DNA of 64,000 nucleotides, taken from NCBI RefSeq assembly GCF_937616625.2, contig NC_065577.1, positions 21,837,501-21,901,500 of the forward strand. Reading direction: 5' to 3'. Under the pieces are notes generated by a model. The model saw only the letters and a list, made by a program, of their open reading frames with translations, was not told where the DNA came from and searched no databases. This stretch comes from Mercurialis annua (lineage: Eukaryota > Streptophyta > Magnoliopsida > Malpighiales > Euphorbiaceae). A program made the translations under genes and the position numbers. This document shows positions 51,794 through 64,000 of this stretch, piece by piece (the first letter of the stretch is position 1; each line of letters begins with the position of its first letter).

Positions 51794-52060
51794 TTAGAGA
51801 TACGACGATAAACCTTAACAGATACATGTATGACTAGCCAGGATCACAGCCTCACCATGGGCATTTTATCAACCGGCATGTCCTCTTAGTATTTGTTAAG
51901 ATTTATTTCATTACCATTTTTATGACACAAGGTTTTGATTCACAGGATTCACACGTTGAAGAGAAACAAACATATATAACTATCCTTTACTTATAGAAAA
52001 TTGGAGAAGAGAGATGTTTAGAAACAAGGCATTTTTATTGAAGCGTAAAATATTACAAAG
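51794..52060 (-). mobile_element. Endogenous pararetrovirus intergenic fragment at an orientation switch
   Basis: A 267-bp AT-rich non-coding island with A satellite on its left and B satellite on its right. Its left 51 bp (51,802-51,852) match the viral leader at 6,914-6,965. On the minus strand that leader would lead toward a primer-binding site, which is cut off here. The rest is therefore best read as the intergenic region upstream of the leader, with a TATA-like TTATATATG (51,979-51,971) and an AATAAA-like string (minus strand, 52,039-52,034). No coding frame is present. Confidence 0.7.
51971..51979 (-). promoter_or_regulatory. TATA-like element in the viral intergenic fragment
   Basis: The minus strand reads TTATATATG, about 120 bases upstream of the shared leader segment. 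The position is reasonable for a pararetroviral transcript promoter, but the sequence is AT-rich throughout, so the call is weak. Confidence 0.4.
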
Positions 52061-53799
52061 TATGTCGCGTCTCAAGTCTCTTTAACTCGTCGTTCCAATT
52101 ACCTAAGCATGGTTAGGTTATATTACGCAAAGTTTGCGTAAAAAGTAACGCTAGATTATTATGTCGCCTCTCAAGTCTCTTTAACACGTCGTTCCGATTA
52201 CCTAAGCATGGTTAGGTTATATTACGCAAACTGTGCGTTAAAAGTGACGCTAGATTAGACTTCGATTACCATGCTTATGTCGCGTCATAATTCTCTTTAT
52301 TGCTTTGTTCTGATTACCTAAGCATGGTTAGATTATAGTACGCAAAGCGTGCGTGAAAAGGATTGCTAGATTAGTATGTCGCATCTCAAGTCTCTTTAAT
52401 GCGTCGTTCCGATTGTCTAAGCATGGTTCGGTTATATTATGCAAAGTGTGCGTGAAAAGTGACACTAGATTAGTATGTCACGTCTAACGTCTCTTAAGGC
52501 ATCATTCTGATTACCTAATCGTGGTTAGGTTATATCACACAAAGTGTGCGTAAAAGGTGACGCTAGATTAGTATGGCGTGTCTCGAGTCACTTTAACGCG
52601 TCGTTTCGATTACCATGCTTATGTCGAGTCAGAATTCTTCTCACGCATCGTTCCGATTACCTAAAGCATTGTTAAGTTATATTACGCAAAGTGTGCGTGA
52701 AAAATGACAATAGATTAGTATGTCACGTCTCAAGTCTATTTAACGCGTCGTTCCGATGACCTAAGCATGATTATGTTATATTATGTAAAGTGTTCGTAAA
52801 AAGTGACGCTAGATTAATAGGTCGCCTCTCGAGTCTCTTTAAGGCGTCTTTCCGATTATCTAAGCATGGTTAGGTTATATTACGCAAAGTGTGCATAAAA
52901 AGTGACTCTAGATTAGTATGTTTTGCCTCAAGTCTCTTTAACACGTCGTTCTGATTACCTAAGCATTGTTAGGTTATATTACGTAAAGTCTGCATGAAAA
53001 GTGACGGTAGATTAGTACGGCGCGTCTCAAGTATCTTTAACTCGTCGTTCCAATTTCCTAAGCATGGTTAAATTATATTACGCAAAGTGTGCGTGAAAAA
53101 GTGACACTAGATTAGTATATTGCATCTCAAGTCTCTTTAACGCGTCGTTCTGATTTCCTAAGCATGGTTATGTTATATTACGCAAAATGTGCGTAAAAAG
53201 TGACGCTAGATTAAAATTGCGCGTCTCAAGTCTCTTTAACGCGTCTTTTCGATTACCATGCTTATGTCGCGTCACATGTCTCTCTAACGCATCGTTCCGA
53301 TTACCTAAGCGTGGTTAGGTTATATTATGAAAAGTGTCCTTGAATAGTGACGCTAGATTAGTATGTCGCGTCTCAAGACTCTTTAACGCGTCGTTCCGAT
53401 TACCTAAGATGGGTTACGTTATATTACGCAAGGAGTGCGTGAAAAGTGACGCTAGATTAGTATGTCGCGTCTCAAGTCTCTTTAACGCGTCGTTCCGATT
53501 ACTTAAGAATGGTTAGGTTTACGCAAAGTGTGAGAGAAAAGTAACGCTAAATTAGTATGTCACTTCTCAAGTCTCTTTAACGCGCCGTTCTGATTACCTA
53601 AGCATGTTTATGTTATACTACACAAGGTATCCGTGAAAAGTGACGCTAGATTAGTATGTCGTGTCTCAAGGCTCTGTATAGCGTTGTTCTCATTTACCTA
53701 AGCATGCTTAGGTGATATTGTGCAAAGTTGGCGTGAAAAGTGACGTTAGATTAATATGGCGCGTCTCAAGTCGCTTTAACGCGTTGTTTCGATGACCAT

Positions 53800-55090
53800 G
53801 CTTATGTCGCGTCAAAAGTCTCTCTAACATGTCGTTCCGATTACCGAAGCATGGTTTGGTTATATTATGCAAAAGTGTGTGTAAAGAATGACGATAGATT
53901 AGTATGTCGCGTCTCAAATCCATTTAACGCGTCGTTCTAATTACTTAAGAATGGTTAGGTTATGTTACGCAAAGTGTGTGTGAAAAATCACAATAGATTA
54001 GTTAGTCGCGTCTTAAGTGACGCTCGATTAGTATGTCGCGTATGATTAGTATGTCGCGTCTCAAGTCTCTTTAACGCGTCGTTTCGATTACCAAAGCATG
54101 GTTAGGTTATAGTACACAAAGAGTGCGTGAAAAGGATCAATAGATTAGTATGTCGCGTGTCAAGCCTCTTTCATGCGTCATTCTGATTACCTAAGCATGG
54201 TTAGGTTATATTATGCAAAGTGTGCGTGAAAAGTGATGCTATATTGGTATGTCCAGTCTTAAGTTTCTTTAACTGCGTCGTTTCAATTACCTAAGCATGG
54301 TTAGGTTATATTACTCAAAGTGTGCGTAAAAAGTGACAATAGATTAGGATATTTCGTCTCAAATCTCTTTAACGCGTCGTTTTGATTACCATGCTTATCT
54401 CGCAGCACAAGTCTCTTTAACGCGTCGTTCCAATTACCAAAGCATGGTTAGGTTATATTACGCAAAGTGTGCGTGAAAGTGACGTTAGATTAGTATGTCG
54501 CGCGTCTCAAGACTCTCTAACGCGACGTTCCGATTTCTTAAGCAGGGATTACTTATATTACGCAAAGTGTGCGTGAAAATTGACGCTTTATTAGTATGTC
54601 GCCTCTCAAGTCTCTCTAACGCGTCGTTCAAATTTCCTAAGCATGGTTAGGTTATATTACGTAAAGTGTGCATAAAAAGTGACGACGCATCATTTCGACT
54701 ACCATGCTTATATCGCGTCACAATTCTATCTAACGCGTCATTCTGATTACCCAAGCATGGTTAGGTTGTATTACGCAAAGTGTGCATGAAAAACGACAAT
54801 AGATTAGAATGTCGCGTCTTAAGTCTATCTAACGCGTTGTTCCGATTACTTAAGCATGGTTAGGTTTTATTAGGCAAAGTGTGCATGCAAAGTGATGCTA
54901 GATTTGTATGTCGCGTCTCAGGTGTCTTTAACGCGTCGTTTCGATTACATAAGCATGGTTAGGTTATATTACGCGAGGTGAGCGTGAAAAGTGACGCTAG
55001 ACTATGTCGCGTCTTAAGGCTCTTTAACGCGTAGTCCCGATTACCTAAGCATGGTTTGGTAAAATTTTGCAAAGTTTGCGTGAAATGTGA
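53800..55090 (-). repeat. Multi-monomer block repeated at about 61,760-63,110
   Basis: Shared ordered variants: GCAAAAGTGTG with GTAAAGAATGA (53,870; 61,828), CAAATCCATTTAACGCG (53,916; 61,876), AAAGGATCAATAGATTAG (54,130; 62,128), AAGCAGGGATTACTTATATT (54,540; 62,537) and ACGCGAGGTGAGCGTG (54,970; 62,995). The two copies are in the same orientation. Confidence 0.72.
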
Positions 55091-58000
55091 CGCTAGATTA
55101 GTATGTCGCATCTCAAGTCTCTTTAACGCGTCGTTTCGATTACCATGTCGCATCTCAAGTCTCTTTAACGTGTCGTTCCGATTACCTAAGCATGGTTAGG
55201 GTATTTTAAGCAAAGTATGCGTGAAAAGTGACGCTAAATTAGTAGGTCACGTCTCAAGTCTTTTTAACGCGTGCTCCGATTACCTGAGCATAGTTAGGTT
55301 ATGTTACGCAAAGTGAGCGTGTAATGTGACGCTAGATTAGTATATCGTGTCTCAAGTCTCTTGAACGCGTCGTTAATATTACCTAAGCATGGTTAGGTTA
55401 TATTACGCAAAGTGAGCGTGAAAAGTGACGCTAAATTAATATTGTGCGTCTCAAGTCTCGTTCATGCGTCGTTTCAGTTACCATGCTTATGTGACATTAC
55501 AAGTCTCTCAATCGCGTCGTTCCGATTACATAAGCATGGTTAGGATATATTACTCAAAGTGCGCATGAAAAGTGGCAATAGTATATCGCGTATCAAGTCT
55601 ATTTAACGCGTCGTTCCGATTACTTAAGCACGGGTAGATTATTTCACGCAAAGTGTTCGTGAAAAGTAACGCTAGATTAATATGTCGTGTCTCAAGTCTC
55701 TTTAACGCGTCTTTTCAATTACCTATGCATGGTAAAGTTATATTACGCAAAGCTTGCGTGAAAAGTGACGCAAGATTAGCATGTCGAGTCTCTTGTTCTT
55801 TAACGCGTCGTTCCGATTACCTAAGCATGGTTAGGTTATATTACGCAAAGTGTGCGTGAAGAGTGACTCGTCATTCTGATTACGTAAGCATCGTTTGTTA
55901 TATTACGCAAAGTGTGCATAAAAAGTTTCAATAGATTAGTATTTCGCGTCTAAAGTCTCTTTAACGCGTCGTTCCGATTACCTAAGTATGGTTATGTTAT
56001 TTTACGCAAAGTGTGCGTGAAAAATGACGCTGGATTAGTATGTCGCGTCTCAAGTCTCTTTAACGCGTGTGTCCGATTACCTAAGCATGGTTAGGTTATA
56101 TTACACAAAGTGTGCGTGAAACGTCACACTAAATTAGTAAAAAGTGTGCGTGAAAAGTGACGCTAGATTAGTATGTCGCTTCTCAAGTGTCTTTTGCGCG
56201 TGGTCCGATTACCTAAGCATGGTTAGGTTATATTACGCAAAGTGTGCGTGAAAAGTGACGCTTGAGTAGTATGTCGCGTCTCAAGCCTCTTTTTCGTTCC
56301 GATTAACTAAGCATTGTTAGGTTATATTACGCAAAATGTGCGTGAAAAGTGACGCAAGATTAGTATGTCGTGTCTAAAGTCACTTTAACGCGTCGTTCCG
56401 ATAACCTAAGCATGGTTAAGTAATATTATGCAAAGTGTGCGTAAATAGTGATGCTGGATTAGTATGGCGCTTCTCAAGTCTCTTTAATGCGTCATTCGAT
56501 TAGCATACTTATGTCACGTCACAAGTCTCTCTAATATGCTTGAAAAGTGATGCTGGATTTTTATATCGAGTCACATGTCTCTTTAACTCGCCGTTCCGAC
56601 TACCTATGCATGGTTAGGTTATATTACGCAAAGTGTATGTGAAAAGTGACGCTAGATTAGAATGTCGCGTCACAAGTCTCTCTAACGCATCGTTCCGATT
56701 ACGTAAGCATGGTTAAATTATATTACGCAAAGTGTGTTTTAAAAGTGACGCTAGATTAGCATGTCGCGTCACAAGTCTCTCTAACGCGTCGTTTAAATTA
56801 CCTAATCATGGTTAGGTTATACTACGCGAAGTGTGCGTGAAAAGTGACGCTAGATTAGTTGTCGTGTCTCAAGTCTCTTTAATGCGTCGTTCAGATTACC
56901 AAAGCATGGTTAGGTTATCTTACGCAAAGTGTCCATGAAAATTGACAATAGAGTAGTATGTTGTGTCTCAAGTCTCTTTAACGAGTCGTTTCGTTTACCA
57001 TGCTTATGTCGAATAATCACATGTCTCTCTAACGCGTCGTTCCGATTATCTAAGAATGGTTAGGTTATTTACCAAAGCGTGCGTGAAAAGTGGTAATAGA
57101 TTAGTATGTCGCGTCTCAAGTCTCTTTAACGCGTCGTTTCAATTACCATGCTTATGTAGCGTCACAAGTCTCTCTAACTCATCGATCTGATTACCTAAGC
57201 ATGGTTAGGTTATATTACGCAAAGTGTGCGTGAAAAGTGATGCTAGATTTGTATGTCCAGTCACAAGTCTCTGTAACCTGTCGTTCCGATTACCTAAGCA
57301 TGGTTAGGTTATATTACGCAAAGTTTGTGTGAAAAGAGACGCTAGATAATATGTCGCGTCACAAGTCTCTCTAACGCGTCGTTCCGATCACCTAAGCATG
57401 GTTACGTTATATTACGCAAAGTGTGCGTGAAAACTGACGCTAGATTAGTATGTCGCGTCTCAAGTCTCTTTAATGCGTCGTAGGTTATATTATGCAAAGT
57501 GTGCGTGAAAAGCGATAATAGATTAGTATGTCATGTCTCAAGTCTCTTTGACGCGTCGTTTCGATTACCATGCTTATGTCGAGTTACAAGCGTCTCTAAT
57601 GCGTCGTTCTGATCATGTTTAGGTTATATTATACGAAATGTGCGTGAGAAGCGACATTGATTAGTATGTCGCCTCTCAAGTCTCTTTAATGCGTCGTTTC
57701 AATTTCTATGCATATGTTGCGTCACAAATCTCTCTAACTCGTCATTCCGATTACCTAAGCATGGTTTGGTTATATTACACAAAGTGTATGTGAAATGTGA
57801 TGCTAGATTTGTATGTCGAGTTACAAGTCTCTTTAATGCGTCGTTCCAGTTACCTAAGCATGGTTAGGTTATATTACGCAAAGTGTGCGTGAAAAGTGAC
57901 GCTAGATTAGTATGTCGCGTCACAAGTCTCTCTAATGCATCGTCCCGACTACCTAGGCATGGTTAGGTTATACTACGCAAAGTGTGCGTGATAAGTGACA

Positions 58001-58184
58001 CTAGATTAGTATGTCGCGTCTCAATTCTCTTTAATGTGTCGTTCCTATTATCAAAGCATGGATAGGGTATATTACGCAAAGTGTGAAAAGCGACAATTGA
58101 AGTATGTCGCGTTTCAAGTCTATTTAACGCGTCGTTACGATTACCATGCTTATGTCGCGTCACAAGTCTCTCTAACGCGTCGTT

Positions 58185-58376
58185 CCGATTACCTAAATAT
58201 GGTTTGCTTATATAACGCAAACTGGGCGTGAAAAGTGACAATAGATGTACGTCGCGTCTCAAGCTCTTTTACGCGTCGTTCCGATTACCTAAATATGGTT
58301 TGCTTATATAACGCAAACTGGGCGTGAAAATTGACAATAGATGTACGTCGCGTCTCAAGCTCTTTTACGCGTCGTT
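58185..58376 (-). repeat. Tandem duplication of a single 96-bp monomer
   Basis: 58,185-58,280 and 58,281-58,376 are almost identical and share private variants (CTAAATATGGTTTGCTTATA, AACTGGGCGTGAAAA, GATGTACGTCG). The obvious difference is AGTGAC against TTGAC-type sequence near 58,236/58,332. Confidence 0.85.
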
Positions 58377-58854
58377 CCGATTACCTAAGCATGGTTTGGG
58401 TATTTTACGCAAAGTGTACGTGAAAAGTGACGCTAAATTAGTATGTCGTATCTCAAGTCTCTTTAACGCGTGTTCCGATTACCTAAACATAGTTACGTTA
58501 TATTACACAAAGTGTTCGTGAAAAGTGACGCTAGATTAGTATGTCGCGTCCCAAGTCTCTTTAATGCGTCGTTCCGATTACCTAAGCATGGTTAGGTTAT
58601 ATACGTAAAGTGTGCGTAAAAAGTGACGCTAGATTAGTATGTCGCATCTTAAGTCTGTTTACGCGTCGTTCCTATTATCTGAGCATGGTTAGGTTATATT
58701 AAGCAAAGTCTGCGTGAAAAGTGACATTAGATTAGTATAACTCGTCTCAAGTCTCTTGAACGCATCATTCCGATTACCTAAGCATGGTTAGATTATATTA
58801 CGCAAAGTGTGCGAGAAAAGTGACGCTAGAGTAGTATGTCGCATCTCAAGTCTC

Positions 58855-60640
58855 TTTAACGCATCGTTACGATTACCTAAGCATGGTTAGGTTTTATTAC
58901 CCAAAGTGTGCATAAAAAGTGACTCCAGATTAACATGTCGCGTCTCAAGTCACTTTAACGCGTCGTTCTGATTACCTAAGCATGGTTAGCTTACATTACG
59001 CTAAGTGTGCGTGAAAAGTGACGCAAGATTAGTATTGCGCCTCTCAAGTCTCTTAAATGTGTCGTTTGGATTTTCATGCTTATGTCGCGTCATAGGTCTC
59101 TCTAATTCGTCGTTTCGATTACCTAAGAATGGTTAGGTTATATTACGCAAAGTGTGCGTGAAAAGTGATGCTAGATTTGTATGTCGAGTCACAAGTCTCT
59201 TTAACGCGTCGTTTTGATTACCTAAGCATAGTTAGGTTAAATTACGCAAAATTTACGTGAGAAGTGATGGAAGATTAGTATGTCACGTCACAAGTCTCTC
59301 TAACAAGTCGTTCAAATTACCTAATCATGGTTAGGTTATATTACGAAAAGTGTGCGTGAAAAGTGACGCTAGATTAGTGTCGCGTCTCAAGTCTCTTTAA
59401 TGCGTCGTTCCGATTACCAAAGCATGGTTAGGTTAATTGTGCGTGAAAAGTGACAATAGATTAGTATGTCGCATCTCAAGTCTCTTTAACGCGTAGTTTC
59501 GATTACTATACTATGCTTATGTCGCATCTAAGTCTCCTTTACAGGTCGTTCCGATTACCAAAGCATGGTTAGGTTATATTTACCAGAGTGTGCTTGAAAA
59601 GTGACAATAGACGCGTCGTTTCAATTACCATGCTTATGTCGCGTCACAAGTCTCTCTAAATCGTCGTTCTGATTACCAAAGCATGGTTAGGTTATATTAC
59701 GCAAAGTGTGCATGAAAAGTGATGCTAGATTTGTTTGTCGAGTCACAAGCCTACCCGTCATTCCGATTACCTGAGCATGATTAGGTTATACTACGCAAAA
59801 TGTGTGTTAAAAGTGACGCTAGATCAGTTTGTCGCGTCTCAAGTCTCTTTAGTGCGTCGTTCCGACTCCCTAAGCATGGTTAGGTTATATTACGCATAAA
59901 GTGCATGAATAGTAACGGTGGATTAGTATGTCGCGTCTCAAGTCTCTTTAACGAGTCGTTTCGATTATTATGCTTAGGTCGCGTAACAAGCGTCTCAAAC
60001 ACGTCGTTCTGATTACCTAAGCATGGTTAGGTTATATTACACAAAGTGTGCGTGAAAAGTGACGCTAGATTAGTATGTCGCCTCTCAAGTCTCTATAACG
60101 CGTCGTTCCGATTAGCAAATCATGGTTAGGTTATTTAACGCAAATGTGTGCGTGAAAAGTGATGCTAGATTAGTATGTCGCGTCTGAAGTCTCTTTAACG
60201 CGTCGTTCCAATTACCTAAGCATGGTTAGGTTATATTTTGCAAACTTTGCGTGAAACGTGACGCTAGATTAGTATGTCGTGTCTCAAGTCTGTTTAACGC
60301 GTGTTCTGATTGCCTAAGCATGGTTAGGTTATATTACACAGTGCGTGAAAAGTGACGCTTGATTACTATGTCGCGTCTCAAGCCTCTTTAACGTGTAGTT
60401 CCGATTACCTGAGCATGGTTAGGTTATATATTACACAAAGTGTGCGTGAAAAGTGATGCTAGATTAGTATGTAGTGTCTCAAGTCTCTTTAACGTGTCGT
60501 TCCGATTACCTAAGCACGGTTAGGTTATATTACGCAAAGTGTGCGTGAAAAGTGATGCTAGAATAGTATGTAGTGTCTCAAGTCTCTTTAACGCGTCCTT
60601 CCGATTACCTAAGCATGGTTAGCTTATAATACGCTAAGTT
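58855..60640 (-). repeat. Higher-order block S, copy 2
   Basis: Matches 21,340-23,245 over nearly its full length in the same orientation. It lacks about 170 bp present at 22,540-22,700. The downstream flank differs: after GCTTATAATACGCTAAG copy 1 enters block R, whereas this copy does not. Confidence 0.8.
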
Positions 60641-61759
60641 TTCGTGAAAAGTGACAATGGTAGGTTAGTATGTCGTGTCTCAAGTCTCTTTAACGGGTCG
60701 TTCCGATTACCTAAGCATGGTTAGGTTATTTTACGCAATGCGTGCGTGAAAAGAGAGGCTAGATTAGTATGTCGTGTCTCAAGTCTCTTTAACGTGTGTT
60801 CCGATTAGTATGTTGCATCACAAGTCTCTTTAACGCGTCGTTCCAATTACCTAAGCATGGTTAAGTTATATTATGGAAAGTGTGCGTGATAAGTGACGCT
60901 AGATTAGTATGTCGCGTCTCAAGTCTCTTTAATGCATCTTTCCGATTACCAAAGCATGGTTAGGTTACATTACGCTAGGTTAGTATGTCGTGTTTCAAGT
61001 CGCTTTTTAACGTGTCGTTTCAAGTACCATGCTTATGTTGCATCCAAGTCTCTCTATCGCGTCGTTCCAATTGTTAGGTTATGTTACGCAGTGTGCGCGA
61101 AAAGTGACAATAGATTAGTATGTCGCATCTCAAGTCTCTTTAACGCGTCGTTATGATTACCTATTGTTAGGTTATTTTATGTAAAGTGTGCGTGAAAAGT
61201 GACGCTAGATTAGTATGTCGTGTCTCAAGTCTCTTTAACGCGTCGTTATGATTACCTATAGTTAGGTTATTTTACGAAAAGTGTGCGTGAAAAGTGACGA
61301 TGGATTAGTATGTCGCGTCTCAAGTCTCTTTGACATGTGTTCCGATTACCTAAGCATGGTTATGTTATATTACGCAAGATGTGCGTGAAAAGGGCCCTAG
61401 ATTTGTATGTCGCGTCGTTCCGATTGCCTAAGCATGGTTAGGTTATATTAAGCAAAGTGTGTGTGAAAAGTGACGCTAGATTAGTCTCAGGTATCTTTAA
61501 CGCATCGTTCCGATTACCTATTAGATTATATTACGAAAACTGTACATGAAAAGTGACTTTAGATTTGTATGTAGTGTCACAAGTCTCACTAGCGCGCCGT
61601 TCCGATTACCTAAGCATATTTAGGTTATATTACGCAAAGTGTGTGTGAAAAGTGACACTAGATTAAGTATGTCTCAAAAGTCTGTCTAACGCGTCGTTCC
61701 GACTACCTAAGCATGGTTAGTTATATTACGCAAAGTGTGCGCGAAAAGTTACGCTAGAT

Positions 61760-63110
61760 TAGTATGTCGCGTCACAGGTCTCTCTAACGCGTCCTTCCGA
61801 TTACCTAAGCATGGTTTGGTTATATTATGCAAAAGTGTGCGTAAAGAATGATAATAGATTAGTATGTCGCGTCTCAAATCCATTTAACGCGTCGTTCTAA
61901 TTACTTAAGAATGGTTAGGTTATATTACGCAAAGTGCGCGTGAAAAATCACAATAGATTAGTTAGTCGTGTCTTAAGTCTATCTAACGCGTCGTTCCGAT
62001 TACATAAGCATGGTAAGGTAATATTATGTAAAGTGACGCTCGATTAGTATGTCGCGTCTCAAGTGTCTTTAACGCGTCGTTTTGATTACAAAAGCATGAT
62101 TAGGTTATAGTACACAAAGAGTGCGTGAAAAGGATCAATAGATTAGTTGTCGCGTGCCAAGTCTCTTTCACACGTCATTCCGATTACCTAAGCATGGTTA
62201 GGTTTTATTATGCAAAGTGTGCGTGAAAAGTGAAGCTATATTGGTATGTCCAGTCTTAAATTTCTTTAACTGCGTCGTTTCGATTACCTAAGCATGGTTA
62301 GGTTATATTACGCAAAGTATGCGTAAAAAGTGACGCTAGATTAATATGTTTCGTCTCAAATCTCTTTAACGCGTCGTTTTGATTACCATGCTTATCTCGC
62401 AGCACAAGTCTCTTTAACGCGTCGTTCCGATTACCAAAGCATGGTTAGGTTATATTACGCAAAGTGTCCGTGAAAGTGACGTTAGATTAGTATGTCGCGC
62501 GTCTCAAGACTCTCGAACGCGACGTTCCGATTTCCTAAGCAGGGATTACTTATATTACGCAAAGTGTGCGTGAAAACTGACGCTAGATTAGTATGTCGCC
62601 TCTCAAGTCTCTCTAACGCGTCGTTCCAATTTCCTAAGCATGGTTAGGTTATATTACGTAAAGTGTGCGTAAAAAGTGACGTTAGATTAATATGGCTCAT
62701 CTGAAGTCTCATTAACGCATCGTTTCGATTACCAACGCGTCACAATTCTATCTAACGCGTCGTTCTGATTGCCTAAGCATGGTTAGGTTGTATTACGCAA
62801 AGTGTGCATGAAAAATGATAATAGATTAAAATGTCATGTCTTAAGTCTATCTAACGCGTTGTTCCGATTACTTAAGCATGGTTAGGTTTTATTAGGCAAA
62901 GTGTGCATGAAAAGTGATGCTAGAGTAGTATGGCGCGTCTCAGGTGTCATTAACGCGTCGTTCCGATTACATAAGCATGGTTAGGTTATATTACGCGAGG
63001 TGAGCGTGAAAAGTGATGCTAGACTATGTCGCGTCTTAAGGCTCTTTAACGCGTAGTCCTGATTACATAAGCATGGTTTGGTTAAATTTTGCAAAGTTTG
63101 CGTGAAATAG
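61760..63110 (-). repeat. Second copy of the 53,800-55,090 block
   Basis: See the ordered variants given for the first copy. This copy has small differences, for example an intact half-unit was lost near 62,730, where ACCAACGCGTCAC joins two units. Confidence 0.72.
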
Positions 63111-64000
63111 ATTGGTATCTCGCGTCTCAAGGCTATTTAATGCGTCGTCCCGATTACCTAAGCATGGTTAGGTTAATTTAGCAAAGTGTGTGTGACAAGT
63201 GACGCTAGATTAGTATGTTGCGTCTCATTGGATTAGTATGTCGCGTCTCAAATCTCTTTAATGCGTCGTTTTGATTACCATGCTTATCTCGCATCACGCG
63301 TCGTTCCGATTACCTAAGCATGGTTAGCTTAGAGTAAGAAAAGTAAGCGTGAAAAGTAACAATATATTAGTATGTCGCGTCTCAAGTCTCTTTAACGCGT
63401 CCTTCCGATTACCTAAGCATGGTTAGGTTATATTACGCAAAGTTTGCGTGAAAAGTGACACTAGATTAGTACGTCGCATGTCAAGTCTCTGTAACGCGTT
63501 GTTTCGATTACCATGCTAATGTCGTGTCAAAAGTCTCTCTAACGCGTCGTTCCGATTACCTTATCATGGTTTGGTTATAGTACACAAAGTGTGTTTGAAA
63601 AGGATCAATAGATTAGTATGTCGCGTCTAAAGTCTCTTTAATGCATCGTTCCGATTACCTAAGCATGGTTAGGTTATATTATGCAAAGTGTGCGTGAAAA
63701 GTGACGCTATATTATTATGTCGCCTCTCAAGTCTCTTTAAGACGTCGTTCTGATTACCTAAGCATGGTTAGGCTATATTACGCAAACTGTGCGTTAAAAG
63801 TGACGCTAGATTAGTATGGCGCGTCTCGAGATTCTTTAGCACGTCGTTTCGATTACCATGCTTATTTCGCATCACAATTCTCTTTATTGCTTTGTTCTGA
63901 TTACCTAAGGATGGTTAGGTTATAGTGCGCAAAGCGTGCGTGAAAAGGATTGCTAGATTAGTATGTCGCGTCTTAAGTCTCTTTAACGTGTCGTTCCAAT

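Larger units (their letters stand above)
52061..64000 (-). repeat. Satellite array, B orientation, to the window end
   Basis: About 12 kb of 99-bp monomers and 48-bp half-units with no foreign insertion, gene or RNA. Internal repeats include block S at 58,855-60,640, a pair at 53,800-55,090 and 61,760-63,110, and a return of the 52,140-52,410 variants at 63,700-64,000. The array runs off the edge. Confidence 0.95.

Noticed and set aside
1..64000. Centromere identity, or a CENP-B box
   Set aside because: No CENP-B-like motif is evident, and satellite plus inserted elements does not distinguish centromeric from pericentromeric, subtelomeric or knob DNA. CENH3 mapping would be needed.
1..64000. 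An undescribed defence or metabolic gene system
   Set aside because: No cluster of coding genes exists in the window. All recognisable coding sequence is fragmentary viral or mobile DNA.

Overview
This window is almost entirely plant satellite DNA interrupted by transposon and viral-relic insertions. I find no intact host gene, no rRNA, no tRNA and no CRISPR array. The source is a flowering plant, judged from three things: a Stowaway-type MITE, a Ty3/Gypsy-type LTR end followed by an initiator-Met primer-binding site, and relics of an endogenous plant pararetrovirus (Caulimoviridae-like). I cannot name the species. The many short open frames over the array are by-products of a repeat whose length is a multiple of three.

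The satellite monomer is about 99 bp. Its landmarks are the near-palindrome CCTAACCATGCTTAGG, the core ACGACGCGTT, and GACGCGACATACTAATCTAG followed by CGTCACTTTTCACGCACAC. A shortened 48-bp half-unit (GCATGGTAATCGAAACG...) is often joined to a full unit, giving a 147-bp compound. Call the orientation in which these landmarks read on the + strand 'A' and its reverse complement 'B'.

Layout: A 1-12,738, holding a viral fragment at 5,617-6,966 (primer-binding site plus movement-protein pseudogene, minus strand) and another at 10,940-11,298 (RNase H pseudogene, plus strand). B 12,745-33,615, with a Stowaway MITE at 30,699-30,978. A 33,616-40,310, with a 614-bp LTR-like insert and a roughly 2-kb MULE-like element. 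B 40,311-43,260. A 43,261-51,793, with second copies of the same two insertions. A viral intergenic fragment at 51,794-52,060. B from there to the end.

Two large rearrangements stand out. First, 31,313-40,308 is tandemly duplicated as 40,311-50,073, with CAAG shared at the junction; copy 2 also carries a private 642-bp internal duplication and one extra monomer. Second, the A array at 1-4,560 reappears inverted at about 13,320-18,900. Multi-monomer blocks recur over distances up to 37 kb. The picture is a young, actively rearranging satellite domain, not a gene cluster or a new biochemical system.
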